This document shows positions 7,848-15,811 of a stretch of 64,000 nt of DNA, one piece after another. The stretch is from an uncultured Eubacteriales bacterium (GTDB lineage: Bacteria > Bacillota > Clostridia > Oscillospirales > Acutalibacteraceae): the NCBI GenBank assembly GCA_934486615.1, contig CAKSQO010000005.1:83825-147824 (forward strand). Direction: 5' to 3'. Numbering within the stretch: position 1 is the first letter of the stretch; each line of letters begins with the position of its first letter. The notes under the pieces are model-generated. The model saw only the letters and a list, made by a program, of their open reading frames with translations, had not been told where the DNA came from and ran no database searches. The position numbers and the translations under genes are program-made.

Positions 7848-8276
7848 ATGAAACGCGTTTATGTTAATGAAGAATGGTGCTTAGGCTGCCATTTATGCGA
7901 ATATAACTGCGCCTTCGCAAACTCGGGCGAGCGCGATATGGCCACTGCCCTCAAGGGCAAGGCTATCCGCCCGCGCATACATATTGAGGGCGACGACAAG
8001 GTGTCCTACGCGGTCAGCTGCCGCCACTGCACCGACCCGATATGCGTAAAAAGCTGCATCGCGGGCGCGCTCAGCAAGCGCGACGGCGTTATCGAGGTCG
8101 ACCGCAGCAAGTGCGTCGGCTGCCTGACCTGCGTGCTCGTATGTCCCTACGGCGCGCTTGAGCCCGACGAGGACGGCGTTATGCAGAAGTGCGAGCTGTG
8201 CCTTAAGAACAGCTGCGGCGCGCCTGCCTGCGTCAAGGGCTGCCCGAACAAGGCTATCGTTTACGAGGAGAGGTGA
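7848..8276 (+). CDS. 4Fe-4S ferredoxin-type electron carrier of the glutamate synthase operon
   Basis: 142 aa from the ATG at 7848; a GTG at 7839 would add three residues. At least four cysteine clusters are visible: CLGCHLCEYNC near residue 11, CRHCTDPICVKSC, CVGCLTCVLVC and CELCLKNSC-GAPACVKGC. The pattern matches multi-cluster HycB/DmsB-type ferredoxin subunits that wire an oxidoreductase to a partner. Here it sits between the FMN synthase and an FAD oxidoreductase, so it most likely passes electrons to the synthase. It ends in GGAGAGGTGA, which provides the ribosome binding site of the next gene. Confidence 0.85.
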   Translation: MKRVYVNEEWCLGCHLCEYNCAFANSGERDMATALKGKAIRPRIHIEGDDKVSYAVSCRHCTDPICVKSCIAGALSKRDGVIEVDRSKCVGCLTCVLVCPYGALEPDEDGVMQKCELCLKNSCGAPACVKGCPNKAIVYEER

Positions 8277-9530
8277 GTGAAAGTGGCGCATTACGTTATA
8301 ATCGGCAACGGCGTTGCGGCGGTCGGCTGCATCGAGGGTATTCGCTCGGTCGATAAAGAGACTCCGATAACCGTTGTTTCGGGCGAGAAGCACCCCGTCT
8401 ACTGCCGCCCGCTTATCTCATACTACCTCGAGGGCGCGACCGACCTTGAAAAGATGAACTACCGTCCCGCCGACTTCTACGAAGCAAACGGCTGCACCGT
8501 CCTCTACGGCCGCAAGGCCGTCTCGCTCGACGAAAAGAAAAAGCAGGTCACCCTCGACGACGGCGAAACGCTCGACTTCACCGCCGTCTGCGTTGCGACC
8601 GGCTCCGCGCCGTTCGTGCCGCCGATGAAGGGGCTTGAAAGCGTGCCCGAGAGCTTTGCTTTTATGACCCTTGACGACACGCTCGCCCTCGAAAGGGCGA
8701 TAAAGCCCGACAGCCGCGTGCTTATCGTCGGCGCGGGCCTTATCGGGCTCAAATGTGCCGAGGGGCTGTACGGCCGCGTCGGCAGAATAACGGTCTGCGA
8801 CCTCGCACCGCGCGTGCTTTCGAGCATACTCGACGACGAGTGCGCTTCAAGAATGCAGGCGCGCCTTGAGGAAAACGGCATCGAGTTCCTGCTCGGCGAC
8901 ACGGTCAGCGAGTTTATCGGTCCGCACGCAACGATGCAAAGCGGCGCAAACGTCGACTTTGACATTCTCGTCGTCGCCGTGGGCGTTCGCGCCAACACCG
9001 CGCTTGTAAAGGACGCGGGCGGCGAGGTCGGACGCGGCATTTCGGTCGACGAAAGGCTCGCGACCACTCTGCCCTCCGTTTACGCGGCGGGCGACTGCAC
9101 CGAGGGCTTCGACTCGTCGCTCGGAGCAAAGCGCGTGCTCGCGATTCTGCCCAACGCCTATATGCAGGGTCACTGCGCAGGCGTTAATATGGCTGGCGGC
9201 GACGAGCGCTTTGATAACGCCGTTGCGATGAATTCGATAGGCTTCTTCGGCCTGCACGCGATAACCGCGGGCAGCTACTTCACCGAGGCCGACGGCGGCG
9301 AAATGATTGAGGAAAAGGACTCGACCTCCCTCAAGCGAATGTTCGTCAGGGACGGCCGCCTGACGGGCTACATTATGATAGGCAACGTCTCGCGCGCGGG
9401 AATTTACACTGCGCTTATCCGCAACAAGACTCCGCTTGACGAGATAAACTTTGACGTTATGAAGCTCAGCCCGACCCTGTTCGCTTATTCTGAAAAAAGC
9501 CGTAGAAAAATGCTCGGAGGTGTGGTATAA
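8277..9530 (+). CDS. FAD-dependent pyridine nucleotide-disulfide-type oxidoreductase (likely GltD substitute)
   Basis: 417 aa. The N-terminal VIIGNGVAAVGCIEGI is a GxGxxA FAD dinucleotide fold, RVLIVGAGLIGLKCAEGL (about residue 145) is the NAD(P)H fold, and SVYAAGDCTEGFD is the C-terminal FAD motif with AGD. This is the NADH:rubredoxin/nitrite reductase-like group rather than classical GltD. It probably draws electrons from NAD(P)H and passes them via the ferredoxin subunit to the synthase; that role is inferred from position. The start is GTG at 8277, but a second GTG at 8284 is better spaced from GGAGAGG and would shorten the protein by two residues after a frame check. Confidence 0.88.
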   Translation: MKVAHYVIIGNGVAAVGCIEGIRSVDKETPITVVSGEKHPVYCRPLISYYLEGATDLEKMNYRPADFYEANGCTVLYGRKAVSLDEKKKQVTLDDGETLDFTAVCVATGSAPFVPPMKGLESVPESFAFMTLDDTLALERAIKPDSRVLIVGAGLIGLKCAEGLYGRVGRITVCDLAPRVLSSILDDECASRMQARLEENGIEFLLGDTVSEFIGPHATMQSGANVDFDILVVAVGVRANTALVKDAGGEVGRGISVDERLATTLPSVYAAGDCTEGFDSSLGAKRVLAILPNAYMQGHCAGVNMAGGDERFDNAVAMNSIGFFGLHAITAGSYFTEADGGEMIEEKDSTSLKRMFVRDGRLTGYIMIGNVSRAGIYTALIRNKTPLDEINFDVMKLSPTLFAYSEKSRRKMLGGVV

Positions 9531-9532
9531 TT

Positions 9533-10252
9533 ATGAAAACAGACGTAAAGGGTCTATCCCACCGCGAGATAAACGAGAAGATACGCGCCGAGAAGGATGT
9601 GACCGTCCTTGACGGAGTCTGCGGTCAGCGCTTTATCGGAGCGGGTATGTCTTACAGAACGCTTGACATCGAGGGTGTGCCGGGCAATGCGCTCGGCGCT
9701 TACCTCAACGGCGGAACTATCACCGTTCACGCCAACGCGCAGGACGCCGTGGGCGACACGATGAACGCGGGCGAGATAATCGTTCACGGCAACATCGGCG
9801 ACGCCGCGGGCTACGCTATGCGCGGCGGCGCGATCTATGTCAAGGGCAACGCAGGCTACCGCGCAGGCATACATATGAAGGCGTACAAGGAGAAGGTGCC
9901 GCTCATCGTTATCGGCGGCCATGCGGGCAGCTTCCTCGGTGAGTATCAGGCGGGCGGCGTCATCGTCGTGCTCGGCCTGTCGGACGACGGCAAGCCCATC
10001 GTCGGCAACTACCCCTGCACGGGTATGCACGGCGGCCGCATCTACTTCCGCGGCGATGTGTCGAAGATTCGCTTCCCTGCAGGAGTGACCGCGCGTGCGG
10101 CAGACAAAGACGACCTTGAAAAGCTCAGCGTCTATGTCCGCAGCTACTGCACCTACTTCGGAGCGAACGCCGACGAGGTGCTTGCGGCCGATTTCACGGT
10201 TGTCGAGCCTGACAGCAAAAATCCGTACAAGCAGATGTATGTTGCCAACTGA
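9533..10252 (+). CDS. Glutamate synthase GXGXG-domain subunit (GltB3 type)
   Basis: 239 aa. It has the right-handed beta-helix GXGXG domain made of repeated turns such as GGTITVHANAQDAVG, AGEIIVHGNIGDAAG and GGAIYVKGNAGYRAG, then GGHAGSFLGEYQAGGVIVVLG and GMHGGRIYFRG. In full-length GltB this is the C-terminal scaffold that holds the GATase and synthase in place; here it is a separate protein that completes the split enzyme. GGAGGTG ends 10 nt before the ATG. A terminator-like hairpin follows at 10327-10367, before glnA. Confidence 0.9.
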   Translation: MKTDVKGLSHREINEKIRAEKDVTVLDGVCGQRFIGAGMSYRTLDIEGVPGNALGAYLNGGTITVHANAQDAVGDTMNAGEIIVHGNIGDAAGYAMRGGAIYVKGNAGYRAGIHMKAYKEKVPLIVIGGHAGSFLGEYQAGGVIVVLGLSDDGKPIVGNYPCTGMHGGRIYFRGDVSKIRFPAGVTARAADKDDLEKLSVYVRSYCTYFGANADEVLAADFTVVEPDSKNPYKQMYVAN

Positions 10253-10326
10253 CCGATCGCCTGCGGGCAAGGGGGATTCAAGCCTGACCTTGTCGGCCGA
10301 CGGTAACGGTAATAGACAAATTTTTC

Positions 10327-10367
10327 AAGCCTCCGTGTGCCTTTTTCAAGCGTTCCGGAGGCTTTTT
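10327..10367 (+). terminator. Rho-independent terminator after the glutamate synthase genes
   Basis: AAGCCTCCG (10327-10335) pairs with CGGAGGCTT (10356-10364), followed by a T-run. glnA, 60 bp downstream, may be reached by readthrough or by its own promoter, which I could not identify. Confidence 0.8.
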
Positions 10368-10428
10368 GCGAGCAAAAATTGCCCTTAAATTCGGGCTTAA
10401 CTTTTATTAAAAGGCAGGTCGAAATTCA

Positions 10429-11637
10429 ATGAAATATTCAAAAGCGGAAGTTATGCAATATGTTTTGGAGGAGGACGTCAAGTTCATTCGTCTTGCGTTT
10501 TGCGACGTGTTCGGCAAGCAGAAGAACATCTCCGTTATGCCGCAGGAGCTGCAGCGCGCGTTTGAGTACGGCATCGCGGTCGACGCGTCCGCAATTGCGG
10601 GATTCGGCGACGAGACGCACTCCGACCTGCTGCTGCACCCCGACCCGTCCACGCTCGCGGTGCTCCCGTGGCGTCCCGAGCACGGCAAGGTCGTCAGAAT
10701 GTACACCGACATAACCTATCCCGACGGCACGCCGTTTGAGTTCGACACGCGCCGCATACTGCGCGACGCCGTCGCCTTTGCCAAGAGCAAAGGCTGCCGC
10801 TTCGATTTCGGCTCGGAGCTTGAGTTTTACCTGTTCAAGCTCGGCGAGAACGGCGAGCGGACGAAGGAGCCGTACGACCTTGCGGGATATATGGACATCG
10901 CGCCCGACGACAAGGGCGAGAACGTGCGCCGCGAGATATGCCTTATGCTCGAGCAGATGGGCGTGCGTCCCGAAAGCTCCCACCACGAGGAGGGACCGGG
11001 CCAGAACGAGATAAACTTCCGTTTTGACGATGCAATGACCGCCGCCGACAATGCGATGACGTTCCAGACGGTCGTCAAGACTATCGCGAACCTTAACGGC
11101 CTCTACGCCGATTTCAGCCCGAAGCCGCTCGATCACAAGCCCGGCAACGGCTTCCACATCAATATGTCGGTCAAATCCGAGCAGGGCGACAACAGCGAGA
11201 GTATGATCGCGGGCGTGCTCGAGCACATCTGCGAAATGACGGCGTTCCTCAACCCGACCAAGGAGTCCTACGACCGCTTCGGCAAGAGCAAAGCGCCGCT
11301 CTACGTCTCGTGGTCGAGCGAGAACCGCTCTCAGCTTATCCGCATACCCGCCGCCGTCGGCGAGTACCGCCGCGCCGAGCTGCGCTCTCCAGACCCGACG
11401 GCGAACCCGTACATCGCGTTCGCGCTGATAATCTATGCGGGGCTTGACGGCATCGAAAAGGGGCTGAAGCTCCCCGCCGCTGCCGATTTCAATCTCTACA
11501 AAGCCGATATGCAGACGCTGTCCGACTTCAAAAAGCTGCCCGACACGCTCCCTGCCGCGCGCAGGGCCGCCCTTTCAAGCAGGTTTGTCGCTGCGCACAT
11601 TCCTGCAGCGCTCATCGACATTTACTGCAAAAATTAA
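10429..11637 (+). CDS. glnA: Glutamine synthetase, short type I-like
   Basis: 402 aa, shorter than the usual 440-470 of GSI. It begins with the N-terminal beta-Grasp part (EDVKFIRLAFCDVFGKQKNI) and continues with the catalytic core FGSELEFYLF, HHEEGPGQNEINFR (metal ligands), KPLDHKPGNGFHINMS (ATP/ammonium site) and RRAELRSPDPTANPYIAFA (GS signature). No adenylylation loop with Tyr is evident at the C-terminus. It lies after the glutamate synthase genes and before the ANTAR gene; glutamate-glutamine cycling with GltB is the obvious role. This short form is often seen next to ANTAR regulators and could be specialised, so exact substrate use is not proven. Confidence 0.88.
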   Translation: MKYSKAEVMQYVLEEDVKFIRLAFCDVFGKQKNISVMPQELQRAFEYGIAVDASAIAGFGDETHSDLLLHPDPSTLAVLPWRPEHGKVVRMYTDITYPDGTPFEFDTRRILRDAVAFAKSKGCRFDFGSELEFYLFKLGENGERTKEPYDLAGYMDIAPDDKGENVRREICLMLEQMGVRPESSHHEEGPGQNEINFRFDDAMTAADNAMTFQTVVKTIANLNGLYADFSPKPLDHKPGNGFHINMSVKSEQGDNSESMIAGVLEHICEMTAFLNPTKESYDRFGKSKAPLYVSWSSENRSQLIRIPAAVGEYRRAELRSPDPTANPYIAFALIIYAGLDGIEKGLKLPAAADFNLYKADMQTLSDFKKLPDTLPAARRAALSSRFVAAHIPAALIDIYCKN

Positions 11638-11659
11638 CGACGGCAAGGGTGGATAAAAC

Positions 11660-12244
11660 ATGACTCTCAAGGAACTTCGGTACAGCGTGCTCGTTGTGTC
11701 CGCGGCCGAGAGCTTCAACTCCGCACTGGGGGAGCTGCTGCCGTGCGCGCAGTACGAGCCTGTGAACTTCGCTTCAAGCGTAAGCGCCGCCAAGCGAATG
11801 GTCGCCGACCAATTCTATGATATAGTCATCGTGAACGCGCCGCTGCCCGACGATATGGGCACGCGCTTTGCCGTCGACACCTGCTCGGCCAAGGGCACGG
11901 TGGTGCTGCTGCTCGTCAAGGGCGAAATCCACGCCGAGATCAACGGAAAAGTGCGCTCAAGCGGAGTGTTCACGCTGCCTAAGCCGACGTCGAAAAGCGC
12001 GGTGGCGCAGGCGTTGAACTGGCTCATCAGCGCGCGTGAGCGGCTGCGCGGGTACGAGAAAAAGACGCTTTCCATCGAGGAAAAGATGGAGGAGATCCGT
12101 CTGGTCAATCGCGCAAAGTGGCTGCTCATAACGGAGCTTAAAATGGACGAGCCCGACGCGCACCGCTACATCGAGAAGCAAGCCATGGACGCCTGCGTCC
12201 CCAAACGCGACATAGCTCAAAACATCATCAAGGCATACTCATAG
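11660..12244 (+). CDS. ANTAR-domain RNA-binding antiterminator with a degenerate receiver domain
   Basis: 194 aa. Residues about 1-110 resemble a response-regulator receiver: YDIVIVNAPLPDDMG aligns with the phosphorylation loop, but Asn stands where the phospho-acceptor Asp should be; the KP motif (TLPKP) is retained. A coiled segment follows (ERLRGYEKKTLSIEEKMEE). Residues about 140-194 are an ANTAR domain with RAKWLLITELKMDEPDAHRY and the conserved KQAMDACVPKRDIA. ANTAR proteins bind pairs of hexaloop hairpins in nascent RNA and stop terminators from forming. The matching hairpins occur in this same window upstream of glnN and of the glt operon, 22 bp after glnA and in one gene block, so it is very likely their regulator. 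Confidence 0.9.
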   Translation: MTLKELRYSVLVVSAAESFNSALGELLPCAQYEPVNFASSVSAAKRMVADQFYDIVIVNAPLPDDMGTRFAVDTCSAKGTVVLLLVKGEIHAEINGKVRSSGVFTLPKPTSKSAVAQALNWLISARERLRGYEKKTLSIEEKMEEIRLVNRAKWLLITELKMDEPDAHRYIEKQAMDACVPKRDIAQNIIKAYS

Positions 12245-12269
12245 CGGCGTATCTCCGCGGATTGCCCGC

Positions 12270-12709
12270 GCACCCATTGCGCGGGGTGATTGCCCCCGAT
12301 AACCTGCTGCACTACCCCGTGGACAAACACCCTTTGGGTGCGCAGGCAAATAACTCACTGCACCTATTGCGCGGGGCGATTGTCCCCGATAACTCGCTGC
12401 ACCAGTCCGCGGAAAAACCGTCCGTGACGGTGCGCGGCAAATAACTCACTGCACCTATTGCGCGGGGCGATTGTCCCCGATAACTCGCTGCACCCGTCCG
12501 CGGAAAAACCGTCCGTGACGGTGCGCGGACAAACAACCCGCTGCACCCATTGCGCGGGGCGAATATCTCTAATAACCCGTTGTACTACCTCGTGGATAAA
12601 CGCCCCTCGGGCGGCGCCAAAAAAATGACCCACAGCACCAATTGCGCGGGGTAAATTCTTCCAATAACTTGCTGTATTTTCCCGTGGACTGCCATCGGCG
12701 GCACGCCGA
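12270..12709. repeat. Five-unit tandem array, period 90-92 bp
   Basis: Units beginning GCACC-N-ATTGCGCGGGG start at 12270, 12360, 12451, 12543 and 12635. The middle ones are nearly identical and the outer ones diverged. Each unit has a small GGGG/CCCC hairpin and a second hairpin around CGGAAAAACCGTCCGTGACGG. The array fills the whole 520-bp gap between the ANTAR gene and rplL; no gene is supported there. Confidence 0.85.
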
Positions 12710-12710
12710 A

Positions 12711-12747
12711 AAAAAGGACATTTGCCTTTTGGGCAAATGTCCTTTTA
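12711..12747 (-). terminator. Terminator of the rplJ-rplL operon
   Basis: AAAAGGACATTTGCC (12712-12726) pairs with GGCAAATGTCCTTTT (12732-12746), a 15-bp stem with U-rich flanks just downstream of the rplL stop. Confidence 0.9.
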
Positions 12748-12764
12748 ATAAAGCTTGGCTTAAA

Positions 12765-13145
12765 TTACTTAAGCTCGACCTTAGCGCCGACTTCCTCGAA
12801 CTTAGCCTTGATAGCCTCAGCGTCGTCCTTAGCAACAGCTTCCTTGAGCTTAGCAGGAGCGCCGTCGACGAGAGCCTTAGCCTCGCCGAGGCCGAGACCG
12901 GTAACCTCGCGGACAACCTTGATGACCTTGATCTTCTCAGCGCCGACTTCGGCAAGAACAACGTCAAACTCGGTCTTCTCCTCAGCAGCAGCGGCAGCGC
13001 CACCGGCAGCAGGGCCGGCAACAGCAACAGCAGCAGCGGCGGATACGCCGAACTTCTCCTCGATAGCGGATACGAGCTCGGAAAGCTCAAGAACGGTCAG
13101 TTTTTCAACTTCGGAAACAATAGCTTCGATTTTCTCAGATGCCAT
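12765..13145 (-). CDS. rplL: Ribosomal protein L7/L12
   Basis: 126 aa, the normal length. The N-terminal dimerisation region is ASEKIEAIVSEVEKLTVLEL, followed by an Ala/Gly-rich hinge (about residues 38-55) and the C-terminal factor-binding domain (EKTEFDVVLAEVGAEKIKVI, VRE-VTGLGLGEAKALVDGAP). It forms the stalk that recruits elongation factors. It lies 39 bp after rplJ with a GGAGGT ribosome binding site, in the usual rplJL order. Confidence 0.98.
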   Translation of the reverse strand: MASEKIEAIVSEVEKLTVLELSELVSAIEEKFGVSAAAAVAVAGPAAGGAAAAAEEKTEFDVVLAEVGAEKIKVIKVVREVTGLGLGEAKALVDGAPAKLKEAVAKDDAEAIKAKFEEVGAKVELK

Positions 13146-13184
13146 TTTAATTTACCTCCAATAATAATGAAATGTTTTTAAAAA

Positions 13185-13703
13185 TTATTCAGCAGCTTCG
13201 GCTGAAGCGTCGCCGTCCTTATCGGCTACTGCCTTGATAACACGGGCAAAAGCGGCGATAGGAGCGTTGAGCACGTTGGCGACGGTTGCAAGCAGAACCT
13301 CTCTCGAGGGCAGCTTTGCAAGGGCGTGGAGCTTGTCGAGGCCGATAAGCTCACCGTCGAGGAAGCCGGCCTTGATAGCGAACTTCTCGTTGCTCTCTGC
13401 ATACTTGCAGAGAATACGGGCAGCGGCTACATAGTCGTCGGCACTGGTAGCGATAGCGGTGGTACCGTTGAGAATGCTGTCGAGTCCGGCGAGATCGGTT
13501 CCGTCAACAGCAATGTGAAGCAGAGTGTTTTTAACTACAGAGTACTGCACACCGGCTTCACGCAGCTCTTTACGGAGCTTGGTGTCATCGGCGACGGTGA
13601 TACCCTCGTAGCTGACAACAACACCGGCAACAGCCTTGTCGAGTCTCTCTTTGAGCTCGGCAACCTGCTGCTTCTTAGCTTCGAGAACCTGTACGCTTGG
13701 CAT
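13185..13703 (-). CDS. rplJ: Ribosomal protein L10
   Basis: 172 aa from the ATG at 13703 (MPSVQVLEAKKQQV), which has GGAGGTG 8 nt upstream. A longer frame starting at 13769 would run through the leader RNA and is not used. L10 anchors the L7/L12 dimers to 23S rRNA; EGITVADDTKLRKELREAG and YSVVKNTLLHIA are typical. The gene follows an L10-leader type autoregulatory RNA and its own promoter. Confidence 0.97.
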   Translation of the reverse strand: MPSVQVLEAKKQQVAELKERLDKAVAGVVVSYEGITVADDTKLRKELREAGVQYSVVKNTLLHIAVDGTDLAGLDSILNGTTAIATSADDYVAAARILCKYAESNEKFAIKAGFLDGELIGLDKLHALAKLPSREVLLATVANVLNAPIAAFARVIKAVADKDGDASAEAAE

Positions 13704-13718
13704 TATGAATTCACCTCC

Positions 13719-13850
13719 GTTACATACAAAATGCCTGTCCCCGACGGGAACAGGCATAAGATGTAACAAGAAATCAAGTTAATCCTATATCCTCTCCCTC
13801 GGCAGGCGGACAAAGCCATTATATCGCATAAAGCGAAACCTGCTGTCTAT
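13719..13850 (-). ncRNA. Ribosomal protein L10 leader (autoregulatory 5' UTR of rplJL)
   Basis: On the minus strand, GACAGCAGG (13839-13847) opens a structured leader with CCTGCCGAGGGAGAGG (around 13790-13805), resembling the conserved L10-leader core in Firmicutes. It ends in a hairpin ATGCCTGTTCCCG/CGGGGACAGGCAT (13731-13757) followed by TTTTG, the attenuator. Excess L10-L12 complex is expected to bind and reduce expression. Confidence 0.8.
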
Positions 13851-13870
13851 GGTCAAGAACAGCATTTTGT

Positions 13871-13899
13871 ATTTTATCACAAACCTCACGGTTTGTCAA
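13871..13899 (-). promoter_or_regulatory. Promoter for rplJ-rplL
   Basis: Minus-strand TTGACA (13894-13899), 17-bp spacer and TAAAAT (13871-13876), located between rplA and the L10 leader. Confidence 0.82.
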
Positions 13900-13907
13900 G
13901 CATTAAA

Positions 13908-14600
13908 TCAGCCGACCTTGTTCGGGTTGACCTTGATGCCGGGGCCCATGGTAGTGGCAACTACGCAGGAGCGGATATACTGACCCTTGGAAGAAGCAGG
14001 CTTAGCCTTGACGATAGCACCGAGGAGGGTGTCGAAGTTCTCCTGGAGCTTCTCAGCGCCGAAGGAAACCTTGCCGATGGGGCAGTGAATGATGTTGGTC
14101 TTGTCAAGACGGTACTCGATCTTACCGGCCTTAGCTTCGGTAACAGCCTTAGCTACATCGGGGGTAACGGTACCGGCCTTCGGGGTCGGCATAAGTCCGC
14201 GGGGTCCGAGAACCTTACCGAGACGGCCGACGAGGCCCATCATATCAGGGGTGGCGACGACAACGTCGAAATCAAGCCAGCCCTCGTTCTGGATCTTGGC
14301 GATGTACTCCTCGCCGCCGAAGTAATCGGCGCCTGCCTCCTCGGCAGCCTTGAGGGCGTCGCCCTTAGCGAAAGCCATAACGCGGACGGTCTTACCGGTT
14401 CCGTTGGGGAGAACGACAGCGCCGCGAACCTGCTGGTCAGCGTGGCGGGAGTCGACGCCCAGACGGACGTGAACCTCGACGGTCTCGTCGAATTTGGCGG
14501 TTTTGGTCTTAACAGCGAGGTCAAGAGCCTCGTTTACATCATAGAGCTTCGAGCTTTCAACGAGCTTGGAGCTGTCGGTATATTTCTTACCATGTTTCAT
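13908..14600 (-). CDS. rplA: Ribosomal protein L1
   Basis: 230 aa, standard length. The start MKHGKKYTDSSKLVE at 14600 is set by GGGAGG 10 nt upstream; an upstream in-frame start at 14618 has no ribosome binding site. Family motifs are EVHVRLGVDSRHADQQVRG, VVLPNGTGKTVRV, DVVVATPDMM and GPRGLMPTPKAGTVT. It is part of the L1 stalk and follows rplK in the normal order. Confidence 0.98.
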   Translation of the reverse strand: MKHGKKYTDSSKLVESSKLYDVNEALDLAVKTKTAKFDETVEVHVRLGVDSRHADQQVRGAVVLPNGTGKTVRVMAFAKGDALKAAEEAGADYFGGEEYIAKIQNEGWLDFDVVVATPDMMGLVGRLGKVLGPRGLMPTPKAGTVTPDVAKAVTEAKAGKIEYRLDKTNIIHCPIGKVSFGAEKLQENFDTLLGAIVKAKPASSKGQYIRSCVVATTMGPGIKVNPNKVG

Positions 14601-14693
14601 TATAAATGTACCTCCCAATAGAGTGGTTAAATCGGAATTTTCCTCCCACCCGGGATAATCTCACCGGGGAGCAGAATTAAAGTTTCAGTAAAA

Positions 14694-15119
14694 TCAGTCG
14701 ACGACTTCGATACCCATACTGCGCGCAGTACCGGCGACCATGCTCATGGCAGCTTCAACAGTTGCGGCGTTGAGGTCGGGCATCTTGGTTTCGGCGATCT
14801 TTCTGACCTGCTCGGTAGTGATCTTGGCAACCTTGGTCTTGTTAGGCGTGCCGGAACCGCTCTCGATACCGCAGGCCTTCTTGATAAGAACGGCGGCGGG
14901 CGGAGTCTTGGTAATAAAGGTGAACGAGCGGTCTGCGTAAACGGTGATTACGACAGGAATGATAAGACCGACGTCGTTCTTTGTGCGCTCGTTAAATTCC
15001 TTAGTGAACGCCATGATGTTAACACCGTGCTGACCCAGCGCGGGACCTACCGGCGGAGCGGGTGTAGCCTTGCCTGCAGGAATTTGAAGTTTAATAAATC
15101 CAACAACTTTTTGAGCCAT
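14694..15119 (-). CDS. rplK: Ribosomal protein L11
   Basis: 141 aa from ATG 15119 (MAQKVVGFIKLQIPAGKATP), with GGAGGTG just upstream. The proline-rich APPVGPALGQHGVNIMAFTK and the C-terminal RSMGIEVVD are diagnostic. It is a component of the GTPase-associated centre and the target of thiopeptides. It lies between nusG and rplA. Confidence 0.98.
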   Translation of the reverse strand: MAQKVVGFIKLQIPAGKATPAPPVGPALGQHGVNIMAFTKEFNERTKNDVGLIIPVVITVYADRSFTFITKTPPAAVLIKKACGIESGSGTPNKTKVAKITTEQVRKIAETKMPDLNAATVEAAMSMVAGTARSMGIEVVD

Positions 15120-15243
15120 TGTTAGCACCTCCGTAAAAATGTGGTCTGGCGGAACAGCTTTGCTGCCCTCCCACGCGACGCAAAAAAAGCGTCGGTGACG
15201 TTTAATCCGTCAGCTTTTTAATAAATAAAACCGAATTCATCGG

Positions 15244-15789
15244 TTATACGGGCTCGACAAAATCAAGCTCGAATTCGACCGAAGTCTCGCGGCCGAGCAT
15301 AGAAAGCAGAACGCGAACGAGATTTTTCTCGGTGTCGATCTCTTCTACGCGGCCGGTGAAGCCCTCAAGCGGTCCGTTGACTATGCTTACGGTGTCGCCG
15401 ACGGCATAGTTGACCTCGACAGAGCGCTTCTCAACGCCGAGCTGAGCGACCTCCTCGTCGGTCAGCGGCACAGGAGTCGATGACGAGCCGACAAAGCCTG
15501 TTACTCCGCGAATGTTGCGGATAGCGAACCAGGAGTCGTCGGTGACGATCATCTTGACCAGTACATAGCCGGGGAAGACCTTGCGCTCAACGTCGCGCTT
15601 TTTGTTGTCCTTTATCTCGGTGACGATCTCGGTCGGAATGTTCACCTCGAATATAAGGTCGTGCATATTGTGGCTGTCGACGATCTTGAGAATATTGTCA
15701 GCGACTTTATTCTCGTAGCCCGAGTAGGTATGGATCACATACCATTTTGCGTCGAGCTCGGCAGCCGATCTGTTATCCATTTCAGCCAT
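15244..15789 (-). CDS. nusG: Transcription termination/antitermination factor NusG
   Basis: 181 aa. NGN domain: WYVIHTYSGYENKVADNI, FPGYVLVKM, RNIRGVTGFVG. C-terminal KOW domain: GDTVSIVNGPLEGFTGRVEEID. It binds RNA polymerase and couples it to Rho or the ribosome. It is encoded 22 bp after secE on the minus strand, the classic secE-nusG pair. Confidence 0.98.
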   Translation of the reverse strand: MAEMDNRSAAELDAKWYVIHTYSGYENKVADNILKIVDSHNMHDLIFEVNIPTEIVTEIKDNKKRDVERKVFPGYVLVKMIVTDDSWFAIRNIRGVTGFVGSSSTPVPLTDEEVAQLGVEKRSVEVNYAVGDTVSIVNGPLEGFTGRVEEIDTEKNLVRVLLSMLGRETSVEFELDFVEPV

Positions 15790-15811
15790 TGTACACTCTC
15801 CGTTCGTGTTA

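Noticed and set aside
10253..10428. ANTAR-type leader upstream of glnA
   Set aside because: The gap has a terminator (10327-10367) but I found no hexaloop hairpin with A1 and G4.
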